Positions 46,734 through 55,375 of a DNA stretch of 64,000 bases are shown in pieces. Source of the stretch: Pseudohongiella nitratireducens (GTDB lineage: Bacteria; Pseudomonadota; Gammaproteobacteria; Pseudomonadales; Pseudohongiellaceae). The stretch covers positions 62,001 to 126,000 of the forward strand of contig NZ_LWHM01000001.1 in NCBI RefSeq assembly GCF_001642735.1. Direction: 5' to 3'. The position numbers were made by a program, and so were the translations under genes. The notes under the pieces were generated by a model, which did no database searches, was not told where the DNA came from, and saw only the letters and a program-made list of their open reading frames with translations. Positions within the stretch are counted from its first letter, which is position 1. The number at the start of each line of letters is the position of its first letter.

Positions 46734-47629
46734 TGGACAGCAGTTGGCTGGTATTTACCGATTTGGATGGCACTCTGATTGACCATTACAGCTATCAGGC
46801 TGATGCAGCACTGATTGCCGTCAGGGCTCTGCAGGCTCGACAGGTGAGCATTGTTTTCAACACCAGCAAAACCGTGGATGAATGTGAAAGTCTGGCAACC
46901 AGGCTGGCTATTGCCGCCCCATTTATTGTGGAAAACGGATCAGCGATTTACCTGCCCAAGTACCGGCATTCCCGCCCGGCAGCCCTTGAGATAGTTCAGC
47001 GGGATAGCGCCAGCCACCCTCGCCGCGCCATCGTTGAAAACACCGGGCGCTACTGGTGTATTCAACTTGGCGCCAGCCACACGGAAATCACCGCCGCCCT
47101 GTCAGAACTGACGCCGCACTTCCAGTTCAAGCCGCTGAGCCAAAGCTCTTTAGAAGACATTTGTGAACTGACAGGACTGAGTATGAGCCAGGCAACAAGG
47201 GCCAGAAAACGCCAGTTCAGCGAACCCCTTATCTGGCAGGATAGCCAACCCGCACTGGACCGATTCCGCCTGGCATTATCTGCCCGAGGGCTTACCCTCT
47301 TAAAAGGGGGGCGGTTCTACCACGTACTGGGTCAGACCGACAAAGGCATCGCGCTCGAATACTTCAAACAGATGCATGAGCGGGAGCATCGGGGCAAGAA
47401 AGTCACAACCGTTGCACTTGGAGACAGCTACAATGACATCGACATGCTGGGAGCAGCCGACATTCCCGTGTGGATTCGCTCACCGGCACATGATGTGCCA
47501 ACAGCAAAACACCTGACAACAAGCAGAGTCAGTCAACTGACCGGGCCAGCTGGCTGGCATGAATCCATCTTTGCGTTGATTGCCGAGCAATCCGCGAATC
47601 ACCCCAATGCACCGAGCACGGAGAAATGA
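46730..47629 (+). CDS. gpgP: HAD-IIB phosphatase, mannosyl/glucosyl-3-phosphoglycerate phosphatase family
   Basis: 299 residues. HAD motif I FTDLDGTLID at residues 9-18, motif II NTSK, conserved lysine in RFYHVLGQTDKG and motif IV LGDSYNDIDML, with ENGSAIY, all as in MpgP. In this operon the substrate is expected to be glucosyl-3-phosphoglycerate, giving glucosylglycerate; the family is known to accept both sugars, so the name follows context. It overlaps the kinase stop by 4 bp and ends one base before the gpgS start. Confidence 0.82.
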   Translation: MMDSSWLVFTDLDGTLIDHYSYQADAALIAVRALQARQVSIVFNTSKTVDECESLATRLAIAAPFIVENGSAIYLPKYRHSRPAALEIVQRDSASHPRRAIVENTGRYWCIQLGASHTEITAALSELTPHFQFKPLSQSSLEDICELTGLSMSQATRARKRQFSEPLIWQDSQPALDRFRLALSARGLTLLKGGRFYHVLGQTDKGIALEYFKQMHEREHRGKKVTTVALGDSYNDIDMLGAADIPVWIRSPAHDVPTAKHLTTSRVSQLTGPAGWHESIFALIAEQSANHPNAPSTEK

Positions 47630-47630
47630 C

Positions 47631-48854
47631 ATGGGAGATTTTCATCAAAACGGTATCATTACCACGCTCCACAACCTCAACCAGCGCCCACTGGCTGAGA
47701 TGGAATACGAGTTGCAGGTTTTTTCCCGCCTGAGACCGATGACACTGATACTCCCGTCACTGTACTCGGAGCTTCAGGGTCCGGCACTGCCGAATATCAT
47801 CAATGAACTGAAGCAAGTGCCCTATCTGAATCAGATTGTCATCGGTCTTGACCGTGCTGACCGTGACCAATATTTGCATGCCCGGGAATTTTTCGGAGAC
47901 CTGCCGCAACACCACCGCATCCTTTGGAATGACGGCCCCCGACTGCGCGCCATAGATGAAAAGCTTAAAGAACTCGGCCTGGCACCTACCGAACCAGGCA
48001 AAGGACGGAATGTCTGGTATTGTCTGGGCTACACTCTGGCTTCGCGCAAAAGCCAGGCTATCGCACTGCATGATTGCGACATCCTGACCTATAGCAGAGA
48101 GTTACTGGCACGACTGATTTATCCTGTCGCTAACCCGGCCTTTAACTACCAGTTCTGTAAAGGGTATTACGCACGCGTTGCTGATGGGAAAATCAATGGC
48201 CGTGTCTGCCGCCTGATGGTGACACCACTGCTCAGAGCATTAAAAAAGATGCTGGGCGAAAATGATTACCTGGACTACCTGGACAGCTTCCGCTACCCAC
48301 TGGCCGGCGAATTTTCGTTTCGCACCGACGTCGTCCACGACCTGAGAATCCCCAGTGACTGGGGACTTGAAATCGGTATTCTGTCGGAAATGTACCGGAA
48401 CTTTGCCACCAACCGTTTGTGCCAGGTAGACATCGCTGATGTTTACGATCATAAACACCAAAAACTGTCCCCGGAAGATGCCAGTGCCGGGTTGAGCAAA
48501 ATGTCCATTGATATTGCCAAAGCGGTGTTTCGCAAGCTGGCCACCAATGGCGTCGTCCTTTCCAGTGAAACATTCCGTACCCTCAAGGCCACCTATTTCC
48601 GGATTGCTCTGGATTTCGTTGAAACCTATCGTAATGACGCGCTGATTAACGGCTTAACTCTGGATATACACCAGGAGGAACAAGCCGTCGAACTGTTTGC
48701 GCAAAATATCAAACTGGCGGGTGAACATTTCCTCGACAACCCGATGGAAACCCCGTTCATTCCCAGTTGGGACCGGGTATGCAGTGCTGTACCTGACATT
48801 CTTGAGCAAATCAAAAAAGCAGTAGAAGACGACACGGAAGAGTTTCTTAAATGA
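47631..48854 (+). CDS. gpgS: Glucosyl-3-phosphoglycerate synthase (GT81)
   Basis: 407 residues from ATG 47631 (MGDFHQNGII); the frame is open 17 codons further into gpgP but without homology. Transfers glucose from an NDP-glucose to 3-phosphoglycerate, retaining. Seen: LPSLYSELQGPALPNII, QIVIGLDRAD, the metal-binding HDCDI at residues 147-151 (DxD), the acceptor-side segment GKGRNVWYCLGY and the DVYDHKHQ histidines. The end overlaps the phosphorylase start by 4 bp (ATGA). Confidence 0.85.
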   Translation: MGDFHQNGIITTLHNLNQRPLAEMEYELQVFSRLRPMTLILPSLYSELQGPALPNIINELKQVPYLNQIVIGLDRADRDQYLHAREFFGDLPQHHRILWNDGPRLRAIDEKLKELGLAPTEPGKGRNVWYCLGYTLASRKSQAIALHDCDILTYSRELLARLIYPVANPAFNYQFCKGYYARVADGKINGRVCRLMVTPLLRALKKMLGENDYLDYLDSFRYPLAGEFSFRTDVVHDLRIPSDWGLEIGILSEMYRNFATNRLCQVDIADVYDHKHQKLSPEDASAGLSKMSIDIAKAVFRKLATNGVVLSSETFRTLKATYFRIALDFVETYRNDALINGLTLDIHQEEQAVELFAQNIKLAGEHFLDNPMETPFIPSWDRVCSAVPDILEQIKKAVEDDTEEFLK

Positions 48855-50632
48855 ACCGATTGCAAGAGCGCGTACTCACGCACCTGGAGCAGATTTACAC
48901 GTATTTGGCACCTACCCAGCGTCAGGTACTGGCTGAGCAGCTGCTGGAAGAAATGCAGCTGAACGACCAGGATATTAACACTGGTCGCCAGCCCGGGCAG
49001 TGGAACGAAAGTGACATCTACCTGATCACCTACGCTGACAGTATCCTGCCTGCAGATACACACCCATCCGGTCCGGGCAGTGAGAATAACAACGTGTCCC
49101 TGCAGTCATTACATTCATTTATGAATACGCATTTGCAGGAAAGTATCAGCGCTGTCCACATCCTGCCTTTTTACCCCTGGAGTAGTGACGACGGTTTCGC
49201 CGTCACCGATTACTCTCAGGTCGATCCACGCTTTGGCAACTGGGGTCATGTCGAATCTATTGCCAAAAATTACCAGCTAATGGCTGACCTTGTGATCAAC
49301 CACTGCTCTTCTTCACACAGTTGGTTCCAGAACTTTATTGACGGCAAATCACCAGGCAAGGACTATTTTGTCACAGCTTCGCCAGAGGATGATCTCAGTG
49401 CAGTCATTCGCCCCCGGACCAGTGACTTGTTACGCGAGACAGACACCGTCAACGGCAAGCAATTCGTCTGGTGCACCTTTGGCCACGACCAGATTGACCT
49501 GAACTTCGCCAACCCTGAGGTGTTAGTCGCGATGGTCCGCATCGTCCGGCAGTATCTTGACCACGGTGTGCGGATTTTCCGCCTGGATGCTGTCGCTTTC
49601 GTCTGGAAAGAAACAGGCAGCAATTGCCTCAACCTTCCCCAAACACACGAAATTGTCCGCTTGTTAAGAACGCTGGTGGAACAGGCGGCCAGTGACGCCT
49701 TGTTAATCACTGAGACCAATATTCCCAAGCGCGAGAATTTAAGCTATTTCGGCAATGCCAACGAAGCGCACAGCATCTATAACTTTTCTTTACCTCCACT
49801 GCTGATTCATGCGTTGATCACCGGCCATAGCCGTCATTTAAAAAACTGGCTGATGAGCATGCCTCCCGCACAAATGGGAACGTTCTATTTCAATTTCATA
49901 GCCTCCCACGATGGGATTGGTTTGCGTCCCGCCGAAGGGCTGCTCAGTGATGACGAACTGGAACGAATGCTGACAGTCATGGATAAAGCCGGCGGGGAAA
50001 TTTCCTGGCGAGCCAGCGATCACCTGACGCAACGCCCTTATGAAATCAACATCAGCCTCTGGGACGCCATGTCTCGGCACGCCGATCATGAGCAGGAAGG
50101 CGCAGACCAGTGGCAGCACCAGCGTTACCTGTGCGCGCACACAATCCTGCTTGCCCTGGAAGGGATCCCTGCTTTCTATATTCACAGCCTGCTTGCCACC
50201 GGCAACGACTACGACCGTCTCAAAGCCAGTGGCCATAAACGTCATATTAACCGTCATCGCTGGAATGCCCAGGCATTACAGGACGGCCTGGACAACCCCA
50301 GCAGCCGACATGCACGGATATTGCATGACCTTAAGAGACTCATTGCCACCCGGCGTAAGCAACCTGCTTTTCACCCTAATGCCACTCAGTTTACCCTGCA
50401 CCTTGGCGATGCCATTTTTGCATTCTGGCGGCAAAGCCTTGACCGCCAACAAAGCATTTTTGCGCTGAACAATATCTCTGACCAGGTTCAACATGTACCT
50501 CTGAGTGAAATCAACCTGATCGATACTGATGACTGGGTGGACCTGATCACAGGCCAGGCACTGGACATGAAGACAGCCGATCTTGTCCTTGCCCCCTACC
50601 AGAGTATATGGTTGAGCAACCTTCGCCCCTGA
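48851..50632 (+). CDS. GH13_18 sugar phosphorylase, probable glucosylglycerate phosphorylase
   Basis: 593 residues. Catalytic barrel of the sucrose-phosphorylase subfamily: HILPFYPWSSDDGFAVTDY, nucleophile Asp246 in FRLDAVAF, acid/base Glu288 in ITETNIP, transition-state Asp354 in ASHDGIG. Subfamily members split sucrose, sucrose-6-phosphate, glucosylglycerol or glucosylglycerate with phosphate. Neighbouring gpgS, gpgP and glycerate kinase make glucosylglycerate the likely substrate, giving glucose-1-phosphate and D-glycerate. Last gene of the operon. Substrate is inference from context. Confidence 0.8.
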   Translation: MNRLQERVLTHLEQIYTYLAPTQRQVLAEQLLEEMQLNDQDINTGRQPGQWNESDIYLITYADSILPADTHPSGPGSENNNVSLQSLHSFMNTHLQESISAVHILPFYPWSSDDGFAVTDYSQVDPRFGNWGHVESIAKNYQLMADLVINHCSSSHSWFQNFIDGKSPGKDYFVTASPEDDLSAVIRPRTSDLLRETDTVNGKQFVWCTFGHDQIDLNFANPEVLVAMVRIVRQYLDHGVRIFRLDAVAFVWKETGSNCLNLPQTHEIVRLLRTLVEQAASDALLITETNIPKRENLSYFGNANEAHSIYNFSLPPLLIHALITGHSRHLKNWLMSMPPAQMGTFYFNFIASHDGIGLRPAEGLLSDDELERMLTVMDKAGGEISWRASDHLTQRPYEINISLWDAMSRHADHEQEGADQWQHQRYLCAHTILLALEGIPAFYIHSLLATGNDYDRLKASGHKRHINRHRWNAQALQDGLDNPSSRHARILHDLKRLIATRRKQPAFHPNATQFTLHLGDAIFAFWRQSLDRQQSIFALNNISDQVQHVPLSEINLIDTDDWVDLITGQALDMKTADLVLAPYQSIWLSNLRP

Positions 50633-50674
50633 CACCCTGCCCCCAGACAAAAGAGGATCCAGATTCTTTCTGAC

Positions 50675-50704
50675 TTGGAAATGACATTTTTTCTGAGATA
50701 TTAT
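50675..50704 (+). promoter_or_regulatory. Predicted sigma-70 promoter of tRNA-Pro
   Basis: TTGGAA (50675-50680) and TATTAT (50699-50704) are 18 bp apart and match consensus at 4 and 5 of 6 positions. The tRNA starts 35 bp after the -10. Inferred by eye. Confidence 0.45.
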
Positions 50705-50738
50705 CCGGTCTGATGAGTCGCATTAATGTTGCACACGT

Positions 50739-50815
50739 CGGAGTGTAGCTCAGCCTGGTAGAGCACCGCCTTCGGGAGGCGGGGGTCGGAGGTTCAAATC
50801 CTCTCACTCCGACCA
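50739..50815 (+). tRNA. tRNA-Pro (anticodon CGG)
   Basis: Acceptor CGGAGTG/CACTCCG, D-arm AGCTCAGCCTGGTAGAGC, anticodon stem CCGCC/GGCGG with loop TTCGGGA (anticodon CGG), T-arm GGAGG/CCTCT with a TTCAAAT loop, encoded CCA at 50813-50815. Resembles E. coli proK. Confidence 0.95.
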
Positions 50816-50860
50816 ATTATGTCTCGGGTCCATACTGTGTTACATGGGAGCCTCTTCCTC

Positions 50861-52108
50861 ATGTCTTTAGTCAGCCAGGTGTCCATTAACCGGAAAATCG
50901 AATCTGTCTTTCGTGAAGAGTCTCGCCCAGCCCTGGCAACGCTGCTTCGCCTGCTGGGAGGCAACTTCGATCTTGCCGAAGACACTCTGCAAGACGCGTT
51001 TATAGTTGCTGCCACGCAATGGCCTGAGCAAGGCATCCCTGATAACCCCAGAGCATGGCTGATTTCGACCGCCCGCTTTAAAGCCATTGATCAGTTGCGT
51101 CGCCAACAGCGACAGCAAGCACTCTCAGAGTCAGTGCTAGACGCACTGGTAACCGAAGATGAATTCGCCACCGACCCGGAAGACATTGAGGATGACCAGG
51201 TTCGCCTCATTTTTACCTGTTGCCACCCCGCACTATCGGAAGAGGCCAGGCTGGCCCTGACATTAAGGGAAGTGTGCGGAATGACAACAGAACAAATTGC
51301 GGCAGCGTTCCTGATTCCTGTGCCCACACTTGCCCAGAGAATTGTACGCGCAAAAAATAAAATTCAGGCGGCTAATATCCCCTACGAGGTACCTGATAAA
51401 GTGCAGCGAGCTGAAAGGCTCAATGACGTTTTATCAGTCATATTCCTTATTTTCAACGAAGGATACTCCCCCAGCGCCGGCCAACTCGTAGTATCCCCGG
51501 CACTTTGTGAAGAAGCCATCCGACTCTGCCGGCGGTTAGGGCAATTAGCGGCTGATTACGAAATCAAGGGCCTGCTGGCACTCATGCTTCTGCACGATTC
51601 ACGACGCGATACCCGGATCGGACCAGATGGCGAGCTGGTACCTTTAGAAAAGCAAAACCGTCACTTGTGGGATCAGGCAAAAATACGCGAAGGATGCGAC
51701 TTGGTAGAGGAAGCGCTTCGCGATGCCCCAGCCTCATCCTACGCTATTCAGGCAGCCATCGCTGCCTTGCATGCTCAGGCCAAGCGCCCTGAGGATACTG
51801 ACTGGAAGGAAATTACTGGTTTATATACCGTTCTTTGGCACCTGCAGCCGACAGTTATTGTCGCACTGAACAGGGCTGTCGCGATCGCTATGCGTGATGG
51901 CCCGGTTACCGGACTGGGTCTGTTAGCGAATCTGGCAGACCAGCATCAGTTCAATAAATATCTACCCTTTCATGCAGCCCGAGCTGACCTGCTCAAACGT
52001 GCCGGGCAATCCAGGGAGGCAGAATTCGCATATCAGCAGGCGATAGAACTGGCTGGTGAAACGCCCGAAGGTGCTTATCTGCAGAAGCAACTGAGGACGC
52101 TACAATAA
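50861..52108 (+). CDS. ECF42-type RNA polymerase sigma factor with C-terminal TPR-like extension
   Basis: 415 residues from ATG 50861 (GGGAG about 10 nt upstream). Region sigma2: SRPALATLLRLLGGNFDLAEDTLQDAF and NPRAWLISTARFKAIDQLRR; region sigma4: LALTLREVCGMTTEQIAAAFLIPVPTLAQRIVRAK. A C-terminal extension of about 220 residues (LFIFNEGYSPSAG-like core FLIFNEGYSPSAG, then helical TPR-like region ending AEFAYQQAIELAGETPEGAYL) is characteristic of ECF42, which lack a classical anti-sigma factor. DUF1428, VOC and YCII genes follow; YCII (DGPF) partners are the hallmark of this group. Confidence 0.9.
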   Translation: MSLVSQVSINRKIESVFREESRPALATLLRLLGGNFDLAEDTLQDAFIVAATQWPEQGIPDNPRAWLISTARFKAIDQLRRQQRQQALSESVLDALVTEDEFATDPEDIEDDQVRLIFTCCHPALSEEARLALTLREVCGMTTEQIAAAFLIPVPTLAQRIVRAKNKIQAANIPYEVPDKVQRAERLNDVLSVIFLIFNEGYSPSAGQLVVSPALCEEAIRLCRRLGQLAADYEIKGLLALMLLHDSRRDTRIGPDGELVPLEKQNRHLWDQAKIREGCDLVEEALRDAPASSYAIQAAIAALHAQAKRPEDTDWKEITGLYTVLWHLQPTVIVALNRAVAIAMRDGPVTGLGLLANLADQHQFNKYLPFHAARADLLKRAGQSREAEFAYQQAIELAGETPEGAYLQKQLRTLQ

Positions 52109-52121
52109 TTTGCGAATACAT

Positions 52122-52148
52122 TGTCGAATGCCGCCCACCTGAAACGAC
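52122..52148 (+). promoter_or_regulatory. Candidate ECF42-dependent promoter
   Basis: TGTCGA (52122-52127) and CGAC (52145-52148) are 17 bp apart, matching the -35 TGTCGA and -10 CGA/TC reported for ECF42 sigma factors. It lies between the sigma gene and DUF1428, 67 bp before the ATG at 52215. No sigma-70 -35/-10 pair of similar quality was seen in that gap. Confidence 0.6.
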
Positions 52149-52214
52149 TAAGGGATGACGGCAGATAATAATGAACCTGCCAGCACCGGTAAAAACAACA
52201 CCAAGGAGTCAGTC

Positions 52215-52598
52215 ATGTCATATATCGACGGGTTTGTATTAGCAATCCCCAAAGCCAACCGCGACGCATTTATTAAACATGCCACTACGGCTGATGCCAT
52301 TTTTTTGGAGCATGGCGCCATACGTGTTCTGGAATGCTGGCAGGATGATGTCCCAAAAGGCAAAACCACAGATTTCTACGGAGCCGTCAAAGCAAAAGAA
52401 GACGAAGCTGTCTGCTTTGCGTTTGTCGAATGGCCTGATAAAGACACTCGTAACTCGGCCATGGCTGACCTTGAAAAAGTCATGCAAACAGACCCCCGTA
52501 TGGATCCAGAGAAGAACCCCATGCCATTTGACGGCGCCCGCCTGATTTATGGCGGCTTTGAAACCGTGGTAAACCTGGAGTCTGACCATGCAAAATAA
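52215..52598 (+). CDS. DUF1428 domain protein
   Basis: 127 residues from ATG 52215, which has a strong AAGGAG; earlier in-frame codons lie in the promoter. Ferredoxin-like fold protein of the dimeric alpha-beta barrel type, seen as MSYIDGFVLAIPKANRDAFIKHA, DDVPKGKTTDFYGAVKAKEDE and DGARLIYGGFE. Function unknown. First gene of the putative sigma-controlled operon; overlaps the VOC gene by 11 bp. Confidence 0.88.
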   Translation: MSYIDGFVLAIPKANRDAFIKHATTADAIFLEHGAIRVLECWQDDVPKGKTTDFYGAVKAKEDEAVCFAFVEWPDKDTRNSAMADLEKVMQTDPRMDPEKNPMPFDGARLIYGGFETVVNLESDHAK

Positions 52599-53388
52599 AC
52601 ACGGTGATTTTGTCTGGTATGAGCTACAAACGTCAGACATTGATGCAGCAAAGCGGTTTTACGGACCTTTACTGGAATGGCAGTTTTCACTCAGCAGTGC
52701 GGAAGCCCCTCGCTATGAAACCTGTCTGGCCCAGGACAATCACATCCGGCAAACTCATGAAGTCGGCGGTATTCTGGAGCTGACACCTGAAATGCAGGAA
52801 GGTGGCTGCTCCCCAGCCTGGCTGGGTTATATCGAGGTCGATGACATGACCCAGGCCTGCAAGAAACTCACGGATGCTGGCGGCAAGATACTGATGCCTG
52901 TCAAATCTATCAATGATGTGGGCGACGTCTGTGTCGTCAGCGACCCCCAGAATGCCCCTTTTTACCTGATCTGCAGCAGTGGCGCGAAGAACAGTCTGGC
53001 CTTTGCCCATGATCGACCCCGCCCAGGTCACTGTGCCTGGAACGAACTGGTCACCAGCGATAAAAACGCAGCCCAGGCATTTTACCAGTCCCAGTTTGGC
53101 TGGACACAGGACGGCAGCATGGATATGGGTGACATGGGGAGCTATGATTTTATACGCCATCGAAACATGATCGGCGCCATGATGAACATTCCTGCCCCTG
53201 GCCTGCCGCCTTTCTGGAATTTTTATTTCAGGGTGGCCAATATCGATAAGGCCGTAAAGTATATTACTGACAATGATGGCACCATAACCCAGGATCCAAT
53301 GGAGATCCCTGGCGGAGAATTCGTTATTAGCGCCCAGGACCCGCAAGGGGCCAACTTCCAGCTAATCGGTACCCGTGGTGACAGTTAA
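52588..53388 (+). CDS. Two-domain VOC (glyoxalase/bleomycin resistance) family protein
   Basis: 266 residues with two VOC repeats: FVWYELQTSDIDAAKRFYGPLLEW (residues about 8-31) and CAWNELVTSDKNAAQAFYQSQFGW (about 150-173). Each ends in a segment such as DPQNAPFYLI or DPQGANFQLI. This architecture resembles the 27-kDa CFP30-like antigen family of hydroxylases. Substrate unknown. Ends 12 bp before the YCII gene. Confidence 0.88.
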   Translation: MQNKHGDFVWYELQTSDIDAAKRFYGPLLEWQFSLSSAEAPRYETCLAQDNHIRQTHEVGGILELTPEMQEGGCSPAWLGYIEVDDMTQACKKLTDAGGKILMPVKSINDVGDVCVVSDPQNAPFYLICSSGAKNSLAFAHDRPRPGHCAWNELVTSDKNAAQAFYQSQFGWTQDGSMDMGDMGSYDFIRHRNMIGAMMNIPAPGLPPFWNFYFRVANIDKAVKYITDNDGTITQDPMEIPGGEFVISAQDPQGANFQLIGTRGDS

Positions 53389-53400
53389 GGAGGGTTAATA

Positions 53401-53772
53401 ATGAAATACCTGTGTCTGGTCTATTACGACGAATCCATTATGGAAAAAATGTCACAACAGGAGTGGGACGAGCTTAATCAGGAGTGTATTGGCTGTGTAG
53501 AGAACCTGACAACCAAAGGGAACTTCCTTGATGGCGCCCCTCTGGAATCTGTGACTACTGCAACAACATTACGGATGAGAAATGGAAAGCCATTGCTGAC
53601 CGATGGGCCTTTTGCAGAAACAAAAGAGCAACTGGCCGGTTTTTACATGCTGGAAGCGAAAGACATGAACGAGGCCATCCGTCTGGCAGAGAAAATTCCC
53701 CCGGCACGCTATGGCTCCATTGAAGTACGTCCGGTCAGGGAGTTAAAGCCGGAAGGTAACACTCGTTCTTGA
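53401..53772 (+). CDS. YCII-related (DGPF) protein
   Basis: 123 residues. Seen: MKYLCLVYYDESIMEKM, then TLRMRNGKPLLTDGPFAETKEQLAGFYMLEAKDMNEAI, holding the DGPF motif that names the family. These small dimeric proteins accompany ECF sigma factors and are proposed to take part in signal sensing or regulation. GGAGGGTTAAT precedes ATG. Last gene of the operon. Confidence 0.9.
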   Translation: MKYLCLVYYDESIMEKMSQQEWDELNQECIGCVENLTTKGNFLDGAPLESVTTATTLRMRNGKPLLTDGPFAETKEQLAGFYMLEAKDMNEAIRLAEKIPPARYGSIEVRPVRELKPEGNTRS

Positions 53773-53865
53773 CATGAATATAGTGTAAATTGATCCCGTT
53801 GAATGGTTAAGCCAGCATAGTCAACCAGCAGAAAATGGTTATAAAGGGTTTCAAGTATCACTGGT

Positions 53866-54711
53866 ATGAATGACACGCTCAAAGAAATCCTTAATGATGT
53901 AATTGACCTGATGCTAGACCCTGTATTCCTGGTAGATAAGCATGGTGTTATTTTGTATGTCAGCTCTGCTGTCGAGCGAATCCTCGGTTACCAGCCACAG
54001 GAGATGACAGGCAACTATATTCTCGACTTTGTCGTACCTGATGACCGTGAAGCGACTCTGAAAACAGCCGAATCAGTTATCGATGGCCGCATTCATGCCA
54101 ATTTCGAGAACCGCTACCAACATAAAGACGGCCATGTGGTTAACTTATTGTGGTCTGCCAGGTGGATTCATAACCATCAGGTCCGTATTGGTGTGGCCCG
54201 CGATATCACCGAACGAAAACGGGCCGAGGAGCGCCTTTATCATTTCGCCAACCACGACCCGCTCACCAATCTGCCAAACCGCTTACTGTTTCATGATCGA
54301 GTCACCCGGGCCATTGAGCATGCCAAGCGTTATCACAGTAAACTGGCACTGCTGTACCTTGACCTGAACGGGTTCAAGCTGGTGAATGACAAGCACGGCC
54401 ACAGTGCAGGTGACCAGTTCCTCCAGGAAATGTCAGTCAGACTGAGCAGTAATATTCGCAATGCGGACACGATAGCCCGAATTGGCGGTGATGAATTCGC
54501 CGTTCTACTGACGGGTATTGCCGATCACGATTCTGTCTCTGAGGCCATTCTCAAAATTCGCAAATTGATCGAGATGCCAATTGAGATTAATGAACACCTG
54601 TTATCGGTAACCGCCAGTATCGGCTTTGCCCTCTTCCCCGAGCAGGGCGATGCCTTCGACGAATTACTCCACCAGGCCGATACCAGTATGTACAGGACGA
54701 AACGACAATGA
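53866..54711 (+). CDS. PAS-GGDEF diguanylate cyclase
   Basis: 281 residues, no membrane segment. PAS domain at about 13-120 (LDPVFLVDKHGVILYVSSAVERILGY, VARDITERKRAEERLYHFANHD PAC end), GGDEF domain at about 130-280 with NLPNRLLFHDRV and the active-site RIGGDEFAVLL near residue 205. Predicted to make c-di-GMP in response to a ligand or redox signal in the PAS pocket. Overlaps the acetyltransferase by 4 bp. Confidence 0.92.
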   Translation: MNDTLKEILNDVIDLMLDPVFLVDKHGVILYVSSAVERILGYQPQEMTGNYILDFVVPDDREATLKTAESVIDGRIHANFENRYQHKDGHVVNLLWSARWIHNHQVRIGVARDITERKRAEERLYHFANHDPLTNLPNRLLFHDRVTRAIEHAKRYHSKLALLYLDLNGFKLVNDKHGHSAGDQFLQEMSVRLSSNIRNADTIARIGGDEFAVLLTGIADHDSVSEAILKIRKLIEMPIEINEHLLSVTASIGFALFPEQGDAFDELLHQADTSMYRTKRQ

Positions 54712-55004
54712 GCTCACCGAACTATCGCCACCTTGCCGAAGAACAGAGTTATCAGCTGGAGCTTGAGCCTGACCAATGGGCTCGCCTGGACTATCAGCGT
54801 GAGGGTAATGTTTTACATCTCAACCACACCATCGTTCCCCCCTCGCTCCGGGGCAAAGGTGCAGCAGCCATGCTCCTTGAGTTTGCTTTAAAAGATATCG
54901 ATGAGCAGGGCTTGATGATCAACCCGGTATGCACCTATGTGCAGTCTTATTTAAAACGTTACCCGAAATGGCAACGACTGGCATACAACCGCGGCGACAG
55001 TTGA
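54708..55004 (+). CDS. Small GNAT-type N-acetyltransferase (YjdJ-like)
   Basis: 98 residues. Short GCN5-related fold with EGNVLHLNHTIVPPSLRGKGAAAMLLEFALKD, holding the acetyl-CoA loop RGKGAA, and NPVCTYVQSYLKRYPKW. Such minimal acetyltransferases are widespread; targets unknown. Start overlaps the GGDEF stop (ATGA), so translation is coupled. Confidence 0.88.
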   Translation: MSSPNYRHLAEEQSYQLELEPDQWARLDYQREGNVLHLNHTIVPPSLRGKGAAAMLLEFALKDIDEQGLMINPVCTYVQSYLKRYPKWQRLAYNRGDS

Positions 55005-55035
55005 CCTGCGAGAGGGCGGAAAATTTTGCTCCCGA

Positions 55036-55191
55036 ATGGAAGCAAAAGATGACAGTCACCCCAGACATGCGACAGTGACAATCACGCTTGATAGCGAAGA
55101 CTCTCACTCAATTGAGCAGCAAATATCAGGCTGGCAAAGCATTCTGGCGAACTTTCGGCAATGTGTTGAGTCTGGTGATAACAGAGGATAA
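55036..55191 (+). CDS. Possible 51-residue protein
   Basis: An open frame encoding MEAKDDSHPRHATVTITLD, then SEDSHSIEQQISGW and SILANFRQCVESGDNRG, predicted beta strand then helix. No good Shine-Dalgarno sequence (a purine-rich run is about 20 nt upstream) and no recognised family. It fills an otherwise empty gap between the acetyltransferase and the small membrane protein. Confidence 0.3.
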   Translation: MEAKDDSHPRHATVTITLDSEDSHSIEQQISGWQSILANFRQCVESGDNRG

Positions 55192-55246
55192 TATATTTAC
55201 TGTACGTTCCAGTCATTAGCCACTTAACGTAGTGAGGATGTTTACC

Positions 55247-55375
55247 ATGCTACATATTGTCAAAATGATCGAACACCGCCGTCAGGGACATGCAACTCAC
55301 CCGGCTACCATACTGTTATTGTCAGGTTCAGCCCTGTTACTTGGCATTGGCTGCATGGTGCTAGCCAGCCAGTGA
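55247..55375 (+). CDS. 42-residue single-pass membrane protein
   Basis: Basic N-terminus (MLHIVKMIEHRRQGHATH) then one hydrophobic helix PATILLLSGSALLLGIGCMV ending LASQ. Preceded by GAGGA about 9 nt upstream of ATG. Its stop (TGA 55373-55375) overlaps the GTG start of the next gene at 55372, so the two are probably translationally coupled. No family recognised. Confidence 0.6.
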   Translation: MLHIVKMIEHRRQGHATHPATILLLSGSALLLGIGCMVLASQ

